This document shows, piece by piece, positions 24,900 to 34,366 of a stretch of 64,000 nucleotides of DNA (positions are counted from its first letter, which is position 1; each line of letters begins with the position of its first letter). The notes beneath the pieces are model-generated. The model saw only the letters and a program-made list of their open reading frames with translations. It had not been told where the DNA came from and made no database searches. Origin of the DNA: FEN-1219 sp963810755 (GTDB lineage Bacteria; Pseudomonadota; Gammaproteobacteria; Steroidobacterales; Rariloculaceae); contig CAWEOP010000009.1 in assembly GCA_963810755.1 (NCBI GenBank), forward strand, positions 62,001 through 126,000, read 5' to 3'. Both the position numbers and the translations under genes were made by a program.

Positions 24900-25956
24900 G
24901 CGCCACGAGCGTCGCGAGTAGCAGCATCGCGCTCGGCGCCCACGCGACGACAATCGGATCGAGATCGAACACCTCGCCGCCGCGCGCGAGCACCTCGCCG
25001 ATCACGTAATAGCTCAGGCCGATCACGAGGCCGACGAGCAGCCGGGCCCCGGTGCCGGCAGAACGCAACCCACCGAACACGAACGGCAGCGCGAGCACGG
25101 TCATCAGCACCACTGACGCGATGCTCGAGAGCCGCGTCCAGTACGCACTCTCGTAGCGGCGTGCATCAAGCGAGTTGTCTTTCAAGTAGCGGATGTAGCG
25201 CTGCAGCGCCGGCGTATCGAGCATGTCCTCGCGAACCACGGACACCAGCAGATTCGGATTCAGCGTGTACGTCTGCGTCGCTTCGCGGGCGCTGCTCGTA
25301 GCGACTCCGTTGGCCAGAAACGAAGTCTCGGAGTAGTTCGACAGCACCCAGCGGCTTTCCGCATCGATGTCCGCGGAATCCGCGCGGGAGATCTGTTTGA
25401 GCGTCTGGTCGGGCCCCACCTCGAACAACAGCACGCCGCCGCCGTAGCCCAAGTCGCCTCCGCCTTGGCGGCGCAGGCTCACGATCCGATCGCCGTCGCG
25501 AAGCCAAGTGGCCTGACCCTGCGTGAGTCCGGTCGCGTTTTTCTGCAACGCCTGCGTGCGCATCTCGGCTGCGTAGGCGCTCAATGACGGCGCGAGGGAC
25601 TCGCTGAGCAGACCCATGATCACGGCGAGGCCGAAGCCCGCAAGGCCGACGGCACCGAGGAGCTGCATGGAGGAGATGCCGCTCGCGCGCATCACGATGA
25701 GCTCGCGATGCACAGCCAGGTTGCCGAGGCTCAGAAGCGAGCCCATTAGCGCCGCGGCGGGCAGCGATTCCAAGATCTTCCGCGGCAGGCGGAGCAGAAC
25801 GTAGATCAGGGCCTGTGTGAGCCCAAAGTCGCCGGTGCCTACGTCGTTCAGCTGCCCGACGAACTCGATGCCCGCAAACACGCCGACGAGCACCGCCAAG
25901 GCCGTGGCGACGCCGCGAAACAACGAGAACATGATGTAGCCGCGCAGCAGCGTCAT
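24883..25956 (-). CDS. lptG: LPS export ABC transporter permease LptG
   Basis: Inner-membrane half of the LptB2FG machine that extracts lipopolysaccharide and feeds it to LptC. From ATG 25956, overlapping the lptF stop as ATGA, the protein has 357 residues. It shows the YjgP/YjgQ layout: three N-terminal helices, a large periplasmic domain (about 130-260) and three C-terminal helices. A longer reading to 26250 adds an Arg-rich stretch inside lptF and was rejected. Residues LESLPAAALMGSLLSLGNLAVHREL are typical. Confidence 0.95.
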   Translation of the reverse strand: MTLLRGYIMFSLFRGVATALAVLVGVFAGIEFVGQLNDVGTGDFGLTQALIYVLLRLPRKILESLPAAALMGSLLSLGNLAVHRELIVMRASGISSMQLLGAVGLAGFGLAVIMGLLSESLAPSLSAYAAEMRTQALQKNATGLTQGQATWLRDGDRIVSLRRQGGGDLGYGGGVLLFEVGPDQTLKQISRADSADIDAESRWVLSNYSETSFLANGVATSSAREATQTYTLNPNLLVSVVREDMLDTPALQRYIRYLKDNSLDARRYESAYWTRLSSIASVVLMTVLALPFVFGGLRSAGTGARLLVGLVIGLSYYVIGEVLARGGEVFDLDPIVVAWAPSAMLLLATLVALSRAR

Positions 25957-27047
25957 GTCGGCGTCACGCCGGCGACCGCCGGGCTGCGGGCGAGAACCCC
26001 GGATTGGCGCACCAGCAACACGACGGCCACGGCGAGCACGGCGGCGTGCACCCACCACAATCCGAGCCACCTCGGCACGGCTTCGTGCTCCACTTGGAGC
26101 CGCGCGATCGCGAGCATGTTCGCGTAAACGATATAACAGAGGAGTCCGATTCCGAGTCGTCCGTAGCGTCCTTCCCGTGGCGACGAGCGGCTCAGCGGCA
26201 CGGCGAGCAGCGCCAAAACGAGCACCGAGATCGGCACCGAGATTCGCCACTCGAGCTCGGCTCGATCCTCCGGCCGCGGCGAAGCGAGCAGCGCGCTGCT
26301 GGACTTCGCTGCCGCGGTCTCCACGAACTGCTCTTTTTCCTTGGGGCGAATCGGAATTTGGCCTTCATCGAACTCGACCACGAGGAACTCGTTGCCACCG
26401 GGCACACCTTCGTAGCGCCGGCCGTCGTGCAGCACGAAGGAAATCTGGCCCGTCGCGGGATCGACGACGCGCTCGCTGCGCTCGGCGAGCGTCGCCACGA
26501 CGCGGTCGCCCAGCTGGTGCTGCACGAACACATCGCGCAACTCGTCACCGACCACCTCGCGCGCATAGAGCACGGTGCTCCCGGAGTCCGGGCTCATGAA
26601 CTTGCCCGCCTCGAGCGCACCGAGCTTCATGTCTTGCTCGGCGAGAAACTTGATCTCCTCGATCCGGCTGCTAGCCGCGGGCGTCAAGAACAACGCGAGC
26701 CAAGTCAGCGCGGCCGCGAGCACGCCGGTGAGCGTGAGGATCGGCACCAGCAGCCGGCCCGGCCCGACGCCGCACGCGGACAGCGCGGCCATTTCGCAGT
26801 CGCGATTCAGACGCGCAAGCGCGAGCATCACGCCGAGAAACAGCGCGATCGGCGTGAGCAGCGTCACGAAGCTCAACGACGTGAGAGAGAAGATTGCGAA
26901 CACCGCGTCGCGCGGCAGCCGGTCCGCCGCTGCATCGCCGAGGATGTCGGCGAACTGGTTGGTCATGAGGATCGCGAAGAGAACCGCGACGACGATCAAC
27001 CAGGCACCGAACGTCTCGCGCAATATGTAGCGGCTGATTAAGCTCAC
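25953..27047 (-). CDS. lptF: LPS export ABC transporter permease LptF
   Basis: Partner permease of LptG. The 364-residue protein begins MSLISRYILRETFGAWLIV and has the conserved NQFADILGDAA segment, three membrane helices, a periplasmic jellyroll region (about 125-260) and three further helices. It is divergent from pepA across about 160 bases, the arrangement seen in E. coli and Pseudomonas. Confidence 0.96.
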   Translation of the reverse strand: MSLISRYILRETFGAWLIVVAVLFAILMTNQFADILGDAAADRLPRDAVFAIFSLTSLSFVTLLTPIALFLGVMLALARLNRDCEMAALSACGVGPGRLLVPILTLTGVLAAALTWLALFLTPAASSRIEEIKFLAEQDMKLGALEAGKFMSPDSGSTVLYAREVVGDELRDVFVQHQLGDRVVATLAERSERVVDPATGQISFVLHDGRRYEGVPGGNEFLVVEFDEGQIPIRPKEKEQFVETAAAKSSSALLASPRPEDRAELEWRISVPISVLVLALLAVPLSRSSPREGRYGRLGIGLLCYIVYANMLAIARLQVEHEAVPRWLGLWWVHAAVLAVAVVLLVRQSGVLARSPAVAGVTPT

Positions 27048-27205
27048 TCAGTCGACATCCGTTGCCAGTACCTTCAGCTTATCGAATGCACTACACTGCA
27101 TTTTTCCACGGTATTCCAACACGATAGCACAACGCGGCGATCGCGCTGCGATCCGGTTGATGGCGCCGCGCCAGGCGAGCGACGCAGCGGCAGGAGTTTC
27201 GAAAG

Positions 27206-28711
27206 ATGGAGTTTCCGGTCAAGACCGGAGCACCGGCCAGTCAGCGCACCGAGTGCGCAATCTTGCCGGTGTTCGACGACGGGCAATTGCGCGGAGCGAC
27301 CAAAGAAGTCGACACGGCCGCGCGCGGTTTGATCAAGCAACTCGTGCGCGCCGGCGACGCGACGGGCCGGCCCGGCAGCACGACATTGATTCATCGCACG
27401 CAAGGCACTGCTGCGACCCGCTGGCTGCTCGTCGGCTGCGGCAAGCACGCCGACTTCGGCGCCAAACGGCTCACGGCGGCACTCGCGGCGGCCGTCGCGG
27501 CACTGCGCGGCACCGGCACGAAGGAAGCGATCAGTTACCTCGCCTACTCCACCGGCACCTCTTCGACGAACAAGATCGGCATCGAACAGGCGGCTCGCTT
27601 AACGGTCGAGACCACTCGTGCACAGCTCTACCGCTTTGACGAGCTCAAGAGCCGCAAAGAGCCCGCCGCGAAGCTGAGCCGCCTCGGCATCGGGTTGCCG
27701 CGCGGCACCGAGCTGCGTGACGCACGCCGCGGCATCAAGGTCGGCACCGCGATCGCGAACGGCAGCGACCTAGCGCGCGACCTCGGCAACCGTCCTCCGA
27801 ACGTCTGCACGCCGACACACCTGGCGGAGGCCGCCCGCGACCTCGCGAAGAAGTACCGCAAGCTCGAAGTGAAGGTGCTGGGCGAGCCCGAAATTCGCCG
27901 CCTCGGAATGGGCGCGCTGCTCGGCGTGACGCAGGGTGCCGACGAGCCGGTCCGCCTCATCGTGGTGCAATATCGCGGCGCAGGACCCAAGGTCGCTCCG
28001 ATCGCGCTGTGCGGCAAAGGCGTCACGTTCGACACCGGCGGCATCTCACTCAAGCCGCCCCCGAAAATGGACGAGATGAAGTTCGACATGTGCGGAGCGG
28101 GCGGCGTGCTCGGTGCGATGGCCGCGCTCGGCGAGCTGGAGCCCGAAACGAACGTCGTCGCGGTGATCCCCGCGTGCGAAAACATGCCGGGCGGCAATGC
28201 GACGCGCCCGAGCGACATCGTGACGACCATGTCCGGTCAAACCGTCGAGGTACTCAATACCGACGCGGAAGGCCGACTGATCCTGTGCGACGCAATCACA
28301 TACGCGCGTCAGCAGTTCAAGCCGCGCTGCGTCGTCGACGTCGCGACCCTCACGGGTGCATGCGTCGTCGCACTCGGCCACATCTATACAGGCCTGTTCA
28401 GCAACGACGAGCCGCTCGCCGCAGCCCTCAATGCGGCGGGCGATCGCTCGCTCGACTTGGTCTGGCGCATGCCGCTGCACGAGGAATACGGCGATTCGTT
28501 GCGGAGCAACTTCGCGGACTTCGCCAACGCTGGCACGCGCGACGGGGGCGCGAGCGTGGCCGCGAACTTCCTGTCGCGGTTCGTCGAGGGCGTGCCGTGG
28601 GCACATCTGGACATCGCCGGGGTCGCTTGGCGCGCAAACGCGAACAAAGGCGCGACCGGCCGGCCGGTGCCGCTGCTCGTCGACTTCCTGCTCGGCGCTC
28701 CGCAGCAGTGA
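27206..28711 (+). CDS. pepA: Leucyl aminopeptidase PepA (M17)
   Basis: Cytosolic hexameric dizinc aminopeptidase; in E. coli it also binds DNA. The 501-residue protein has the M17 signature NTDAEGRL, the metal-site region GKGVTFDTGGISLKP and the KFDMCGAGGVLGAM segment. AGGAG is found upstream of ATG 27206. The TGA overlaps the GTG of holC by four bases, giving the pepA-holC-valS operon. Confidence 0.97.
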   Translation: MEFPVKTGAPASQRTECAILPVFDDGQLRGATKEVDTAARGLIKQLVRAGDATGRPGSTTLIHRTQGTAATRWLLVGCGKHADFGAKRLTAALAAAVAALRGTGTKEAISYLAYSTGTSSTNKIGIEQAARLTVETTRAQLYRFDELKSRKEPAAKLSRLGIGLPRGTELRDARRGIKVGTAIANGSDLARDLGNRPPNVCTPTHLAEAARDLAKKYRKLEVKVLGEPEIRRLGMGALLGVTQGADEPVRLIVVQYRGAGPKVAPIALCGKGVTFDTGGISLKPPPKMDEMKFDMCGAGGVLGAMAALGELEPETNVVAVIPACENMPGGNATRPSDIVTTMSGQTVEVLNTDAEGRLILCDAITYARQQFKPRCVVDVATLTGACVVALGHIYTGLFSNDEPLAAALNAAGDRSLDLVWRMPLHEEYGDSLRSNFADFANAGTRDGGASVAANFLSRFVEGVPWAHLDIAGVAWRANANKGATGRPVPLLVDFLLGAPQQ

Positions 28712-29143
28712 CACAAGTCGATTTCTACATACTCGAGAACGACTCCGAGGATGCACGCCTGCGGCTCGCCTGTCGGATCGTCGACAAAGCGACGCAGCAG
28801 GATCAGCACGTCTTCATCAATTCTTCGTCGGACAGCGAGGCGCAGAAGCTGGACGAGCTGCTGTGGACTTTCTCGCAGGGAAGCTTCATCCCGCACAAGA
28901 TCGTGCGCCAGGCCGGCGACGCGGCGCCTCGCGAGCCGGTCGTCATCGGGTTGAGCCAACCACCGGCTGGGAGATCGCTGGGACGTGCTCATCAACCTCG
29001 CGGCCGACGTGCCGGATTTCTTCAGCCGCTATGAGCGCGTGGCGGAAGTCGTCGACGGCAATTCAGCGCGGCGCGAGCAGAGTCGCGAGCGGTATCGCTT
29101 CTATCGCGACCGCGGTTACAAGCTGAATACTCATCAGGTCTGA
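28708..29143 (+). CDS. holC: DNA polymerase III chi subunit HolC (one frameshift)
   Basis: Chi links the clamp loader to SSB. Reading from GTG 28708: TQVDFYILENDSEDARLRLACRIVDKA, then LLWTFSQGSFIPHKIV. After an extra base near 28963 the frame resumes as WDVLINLAADVPDFFSRYERV and ends RDRGYKLNTHQV at 29143. Corrected length 144 residues, close to E. coli chi (147). Position between pepA and valS matches other gammaproteobacteria. Confidence 0.92.
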
Positions 29144-29151
29144 TTCCGCCA

Positions 29152-29457
29152 ATGGCAGAGCATCTAATCGAACCTCGCATCCCGGTGCTGACTGACGTGA
29201 TCATCGCCGCCGGCCCCACGCTCCCGCCGTTGGCGAACCGCGATGAGATCTCGGCTGCGCGCGACGCTCTCGTTGCCGAGCTGCAAACGAAGCTCGCGTC
29301 GCGAGCGTTCGCGCTCACCGAGCAGCTGTTGCGCAACGCGCTTTCAGGCATGGAGGCCGCGCTTCTCGAGCAAATCACCGCGAAGCTGCGCCGCGAGCTC
29401 CCAGAGCTCATCGATGCCACGCTGCGCGAGCATCTAAGCGACGAGGATCCCAGCTAG
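29152..29457 (+). CDS. Hypothetical protein between holC and valS
   Basis: 101-residue, Ala/Leu/Glu-rich, strongly helical protein starting MAEHLIEPRIPVLTDVI. Regular heptads from about residue 35 to 95 (LVAELQTKLASR.. through LREHLSDED) suggest a coiled coil. Genes of similar size and composition are found between holC and valS in other proteobacteria, but no function is established. It is eight bases after the holC stop and 11 bases before valS, so it belongs to the operon. Confidence 0.7.
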   Translation: MAEHLIEPRIPVLTDVIIAAGPTLPPLANRDEISAARDALVAELQTKLASRAFALTEQLLRNALSGMEAALLEQITAKLRRELPELIDATLREHLSDEDPS

Positions 29458-29468
29458 GACGCTATCCG

Positions 29469-32224
29469 GTGAACAAGGAATACCGACCGAAAGAAATCGA
29501 GTCGCAGCACTACGCGCGCTGGGAAGCGGCGGGCTACTTCGCGCCGTCGGGCCGCGGCGCCCCGTACTGCATCGTGATTCCGCCGCCGAACGTGACGGGC
29601 ACGCTGCACATGGGCCATGCGCTCCAAGACACGATCATGGACGCGCTAACGCGCTATCACCGGATGCGAGGCCGCAAGACGTTGTGGCAACCCGGCACCG
29701 ACCACGCAGGCATCGCGACGCAGATGGTGGTCGAGCGGCAGCTGAATCGCGCGGGCACGAGCCGCACGGAGCTCGGGCGCGAGAAGTTTCTCGAACGCGT
29801 GTGGGAGTGGAAGGAACGCTCCGGCAACACGATCTCGCAGCAGATGCGCCGTCTCGGCGCGTCGGTCGATTGGTCCCGCGACGCGTTCACGATGGACCCC
29901 GCAGTTGTCGCGCGCCGTAGTCGAAGTGTTCGTGCGGCTCCACGACGAGGGCTTGATCTACCGCGGCAAGCGCCTCGTGAACTGGGATCCGGTGCTGCAC
30001 ACGGCTCTTTCGGACCTCGAGGTGCTGAGCACCGAGGAACGGGGCAAGCTGTGGCAACTGCGCTATCCCATCAAGGACGGCGGCGAGCTCGTCGTGGCAA
30101 CCACGCGGCCCGAGACGATGCTCGGCGACACGGCCGTCGCCGTGCATCCCGAGCGACGAACGCTATCGTCACTTGATCGGCAAGACCATCGCCCTGCCGC
30201 TCACCGACCGGTTGATCCCGATCATCGCGGACGAGTACGTCGATCCCGAGTTCGGCACGGGCTGCGTGAAGATCACGCCGGCGCACGACTTCAATGACTA
30301 CGAGGTCGGCCTTCGCCACAACCTGCCGCTGATCAGCGTCTTCGACGCCAACGCCGTGCTGAACGACAACGCGCCCACCCGCTACCGCGGCCTCGACCGC
30401 GCCGCGGCCCGCGAACGAGTGGTCGCCGACCTCGAGGCCGCCGGCCTGCTTGCGGGCGTCACCGAGCATACGTCGATGATTCCGCGCGGCGATCGTAGCG
30501 GCGTCGTCGTGGAGCCGATGCTCACGGATCAGTGGTACGTGCGCACGAAACCGCTCGCTGCGCCGGCGATCGAGGTCGTCGAGCAAGGCCGCATCCGCTT
30601 CGTACCCGATAGCTGGACGAAGACGTATTTCGAATGGATGCACAACATCCAGGACTGGTGCATCTCGCGCCAACTCTGGTGGGGACACCGGATACCCGCG
30701 TGGTACGACGACGCTGGCAACGTCTACGTCGCACGCGACGAGGCCGAGGCGCGGCGCAAGCACGCGCTCGGGCCGAGAGTCGCGCTGCGCCAGGACGACG
30801 ACGTGCTCGACACGTGGTTCTCGTCCGCGCTCTGGCCGTTCGCGACCATGGGCTGGCCCGACAAGACGCCGGCGCTCGCGACGTTCTACCCGACCGACGT
30901 GCTCGTCACGAGCTTCGACATCATTTTCTTCTGGGTGGCCCGGATGATCATGATGGGGCTCAAGTTCATGGACGACGTGCCGTTCCGCGAGGTGTACATC
31001 CACGCCCTCGTCCGCGATCACGACGGCCAGAAGATGTCGAAGTCGAAGGGCAATATCCTCGACCCACTCGATCTCATCGACGGCGTCGACCTCGAGACGT
31101 TGCTCAAGAAGCGCACCGATGGCCTCATGCAGGCGCACCTGCAAGCTGGCATCGAGAAGGCGACGCGCAAGGAGTTCCCGAACGGCATCGAGGGCGTCGG
31201 CACGGATGCGCTGCGCTTCACCTTCGCGTCGCTCGCGACGACCGGCCGCGACGCGCGCTTCGACTTGAGCCGCGCCGAGGGTTACCACCGCTTCTGCAAC
31301 AAGCTGTGGAACGCATCGGCGTACGTCCTGAGCCAGCTCGACGGGGCCGTAGCGGGCACGGCCGCGCTCGGCCTCGCCGATCGCTGGATTCGTTCGCGCC
31401 TGGATCACGCGATCCGCGAGGTGCACGCAGCGTTCGCGAGCTATCGACTCGACCTCGTCGCGCAGACGCTCTACGACTTCGCGTGGCACGAGCTCTGTGA
31501 CTGGTACCTCGAGCTCACGAAGGCCGTGCTCACGGACGCACAAGCAGATCCCGCGCTGCGCCGTGGCGCGCAAGTGACGCTCGTCGACACGCTCGGCGCC
31601 CTGCTGAAGCTGCTGCATCCGTTGATCCCGTTCGTCACCGAGGAAATCTGGCTCGAGCTCTGCCGGCGAACCGCGATGACGAGCCCCACGATCATGCTCG
31701 AGCGCATGCCTGAACCCGGCGACTTCGCACACGACCCTGCGGCCGAGGACGAGATCGAATGGCTCAAGACGTTCGTCGTCGGCATCCGCCAGATCCGCGG
31801 GGATTCGAACCTACCCCGCTCGACCGCCCTCGCGGTGCAGCTCGCCGACGCGACCGACTTGGATCGCGAACGTGCCGCACGGCACGCCGCGCATCTCAGG
31901 AAGCTCGCGGGACTCGAACGCATCGACTTCGTGCCGTCCGGCGCGTCCGTCAAAGGCGCAGCCACGGCCCTGCTCGGGGCCATGCGTATCCTCGTGCCGC
32001 TCGCGGGGCTGATCGACGTCGCGAGCGAGCGCGACCGGCTGGGTAAACAGCTCGCGAAGACCCGCGAGGACGCCGCGAAGAGCCGCCGCAAGCTCGACAA
32101 CCAGAACTTTGTCGCGAACGCACCCGCGGAAATCGTTGCAAAGGAGAACGCGCGGATCGCGGAGCTCGACCAGCGCGCGGCGCAGCTCGAGCAGCAGCTT
32201 GCGCGCCTCGCCGAGATCGGCTAA
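29469..32224 (+). CDS. valS: Valyl-tRNA synthetase ValS (two frameshifts)
   Basis: Charges tRNA-Val. The class I signatures are intact: PNVTGTLHMGHAL (HIGH region), the CP1 editing domain (GTGCVKITPAHD), KMSKSKGN, and a C-terminal coiled coil that binds tRNA. Extra single bases near 29899 (a G before TTGTCG) and 30152 (a G in CCCGAGCGACG) split the frame. Removing both gives 917 residues, in the family range. As the gene is essential, sequencing error is far likelier than a broken gene. Confidence 0.94.
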
Positions 32225-32350
32225 CCGCCGGCGGACCGGTTCGACGCCCGGCGCTCGTTTGCCGCGTCCAGCGCCCCTTCCTGCCGACTGGTTCACAAAT
32301 GAATCCTACCGGGGTGTCGCGGCGTGCTTTTTTGCGCCAACATTCGCGCC

Positions 32351-33313
32351 ATGGCCACCCCGACATTGATCACCACGCGCGGCGCGGCGACGGACCACTC
32401 GGCAATCGTCCAGCCGGTCCTCGATGCACTCGGACGAATCATCGTCGGCAAGAGCCGCCAGCTGAAGCTCGGCGTCGCCTGCATGCTCGCGCGCGGACAT
32501 CTGTTGATCGAGGATTTGCCGGGCGTCGGGAAAACCACGCTCGCCCATGCGCTCGCGCGCGCACTCGGCCTCTCGTATCAGCGCATCCAGTTCACGAGCG
32601 ACCTGTTGCCAGCCGACGTGCTCGGCGTATCCGTGTTCCATCGCGATACGGGCCGCTTCGAGTTCCATAAGGGCCCGATCTTCGCGCAGCTGGTGCTGGC
32701 AGATGAGATCAACCGCGCGACTCCGAAAGCGCAGAGCGCCTTGCTCGAAGCGATGGAAGAGCGCCAAGTTACGGCCGACGGCACCACATACACGTTACCG
32801 GCACCGTTCTTCGTCGTCGCGACGCGCAATCCCGTTCACCAAATCGGTACGTTCCCGCTCCCCGAGTCGCAACTCGATCGCTTCCTGATGCAGCTCGAGC
32901 TCGGTTACCCCGAGCCCAAGGACGAGCGCGCGCTTCTCGCGGGTGGCGAACGGCGCACGCTGGCGGATCAGCTCGAAGCCGTGCTGTCGCTCGATGCACT
33001 TCTGCGGTTGCAGGAGCTAGTCCCGAAGGTGCACGTGTCGGAGGCGCTGCTCGACTACGTTCAGGCATTGATTGCGTACACACGCAACTCCGGGGAATTC
33101 GTCGCGGGTCTCTCGCCACGCGCGGGAATCGCGCTCGTGCGCGCGTCGCAGGCATGGGCGCTGATGAGCGGCCACCCGGGTGTGCATCCGGAGGACGTCC
33201 AGGCCGTGCTCGGTGCAATCGCCGCGCACCGCCTGCAACCGGCGCACGGCAGCTCGATCGAGCACGATGCCGATCTCGCGGCTGCGATTCTCGCGGCCGT
33301 GCCGTTGCCGTGA
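32351..33313 (+). CDS. MoxR-family AAA+ ATPase
   Basis: Chaperone-like ATPase. From ATG 32351 the 320-residue protein has Walker A EDLPGVGKTTLAHALA, Walker B VLADEINRATPKAQSALLEAMEE, sensor 1 VATRNP and the MoxR GTFPLPESQLDRFLM segment. Genes of this family usually accompany a DUF58 protein and a transglutaminase-type membrane protein, as here, and are thought to assist assembly of metal- or peptide-binding complexes. The 126 bases upstream hold no other gene. Confidence 0.93.
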   Translation: MATPTLITTRGAATDHSAIVQPVLDALGRIIVGKSRQLKLGVACMLARGHLLIEDLPGVGKTTLAHALARALGLSYQRIQFTSDLLPADVLGVSVFHRDTGRFEFHKGPIFAQLVLADEINRATPKAQSALLEAMEERQVTADGTTYTLPAPFFVVATRNPVHQIGTFPLPESQLDRFLMQLELGYPEPKDERALLAGGERRTLADQLEAVLSLDALLRLQELVPKVHVSEALLDYVQALIAYTRNSGEFVAGLSPRAGIALVRASQAWALMSGHPGVHPEDVQAVLGAIAAHRLQPAHGSSIEHDADLAAAILAAVPLP

Positions 33314-33396
33314 TGGGACCGCGCGAGGCCGCTTCGGCTCGCTTCCTATCTCCGACGACCGCGGGCCGAGCTCCGCGGCGCGCGGCACGCTGACCG

Positions 33397-34366
33397 ATGC
33401 AGCTCGCCGCAACGCGCCGGCTCGAGCGTTGGGCCGCATCGTGGGCACGGCGACGGCAAGGCACGGATCCGCCTACGGTCGCGCTAAGACGGCGCCGCAT
33501 CTACATCTTGCCGACTCGCTTCGGCACGATCTTCGCGGTGATGGTGTTCGCGATGCTGCTCGGCTCGCTGAACTACGGCGCGAGCCTCGGCTTCATGCTC
33601 ACCTTCTTGCTCGCCGGCCTGGGCGTCGTGCTGATGCACCACTGCCACAACAACCTTCTCGGGACGCAGCTGAGCTTCGTCGGGGCTCACCCGGTCTTCG
33701 CAGGGCAGCGGGCCGAGTTTCGGTTCGCCGTGGGCAATGACAGCAGCAGACCGCGTTTCGAGATCGAGCTTACGCACTACGCTCACGTCGCTGGTCCCGT
33801 CGATCTCGCGCCCGGCGCCGACGAGATCTTGCGGATCACCGTCCCTACGCAAAAGCGCGGCTGGGTGCAGCTCGACCGCTTCGCCGTCGCCACGCGCCAT
33901 CCCGGGGGCCTGTTTCGCGCGTGGACCTGGGTGCACATGGACTCGCCGCTGCCTCGTGTATCCGCAGCTCGCGCCCCCCGGGCGGCCCCTGCCTGCGAGC
34001 ACAGGCTCGGGGCTCGGGGGGAAGCCGGATCACGGCGACTCCGATTTTGCGGGCCTGCGCGCAGCGGCCCCCGGTGACCCGCCGCAGCGCATCGCCTGGA
34101 AGGCGTACGCGCGCACCGACACGATGTTGCTGAAGCAGTTCGCGGGCGGCGATCGCGAGCCGTGCATGCTCGATTGGGACGCCTTACCGGACGTGGACGC
34201 CGAGGTGCGCTTGTCGCAGCTCGCGCGCTGGTGCCTCGACGCGTCCGGCGAATCGCGTAGTTTCGGGCTCCGGCTTCCGGGCACGGTGCTGCCGCTCGGC
34301 ACCGGCCCGCAGCACCTCGGCGCGTGTCTCGGCGCGCTCGCCCTGTTCGAGGCGCCGCGACGATGA
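33397..34366 (+). CDS. DUF58 domain protein (one frameshift)
   Basis: Second gene of the MoxR/DUF58/TgpA set. The N-terminal half holds two membrane helices (about residues 45-85) and a beta-rich extracytoplasmic segment. One extra C near 33953 shifts the frame; the C-terminal half resumes as LVYPQLAPPGRPLP, followed by the DUF58 core RIAWKAYARTDTMLLKQFAG, in place of the common DPPRRIDWKA pattern. Corrected length is 322 residues. The TGA overlaps the tgpA ATG. Confidence 0.88.

Noticed and set aside
18122..24900. Integrated element using tRNA-Glu as attachment site
   Set aside because: No integrase gene and no second copy of the tRNA 3' end were found by eye.
24883..26250. Longer LptG starting at 26250
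   Set aside because: The extension is inside lptF and not LptG-like; ATG 25956 with the ATGA overlap is better.
28009..29034. 341-codon plus-strand frame through pepA and holC
   Set aside because: It is a shadow of pepA that enters the true holC frame; only the holC part is real.
30071..31732. 553-codon minus-strand frame opposite valS
   Set aside because: Shadow frame; the plus strand encodes clear ValS domains.
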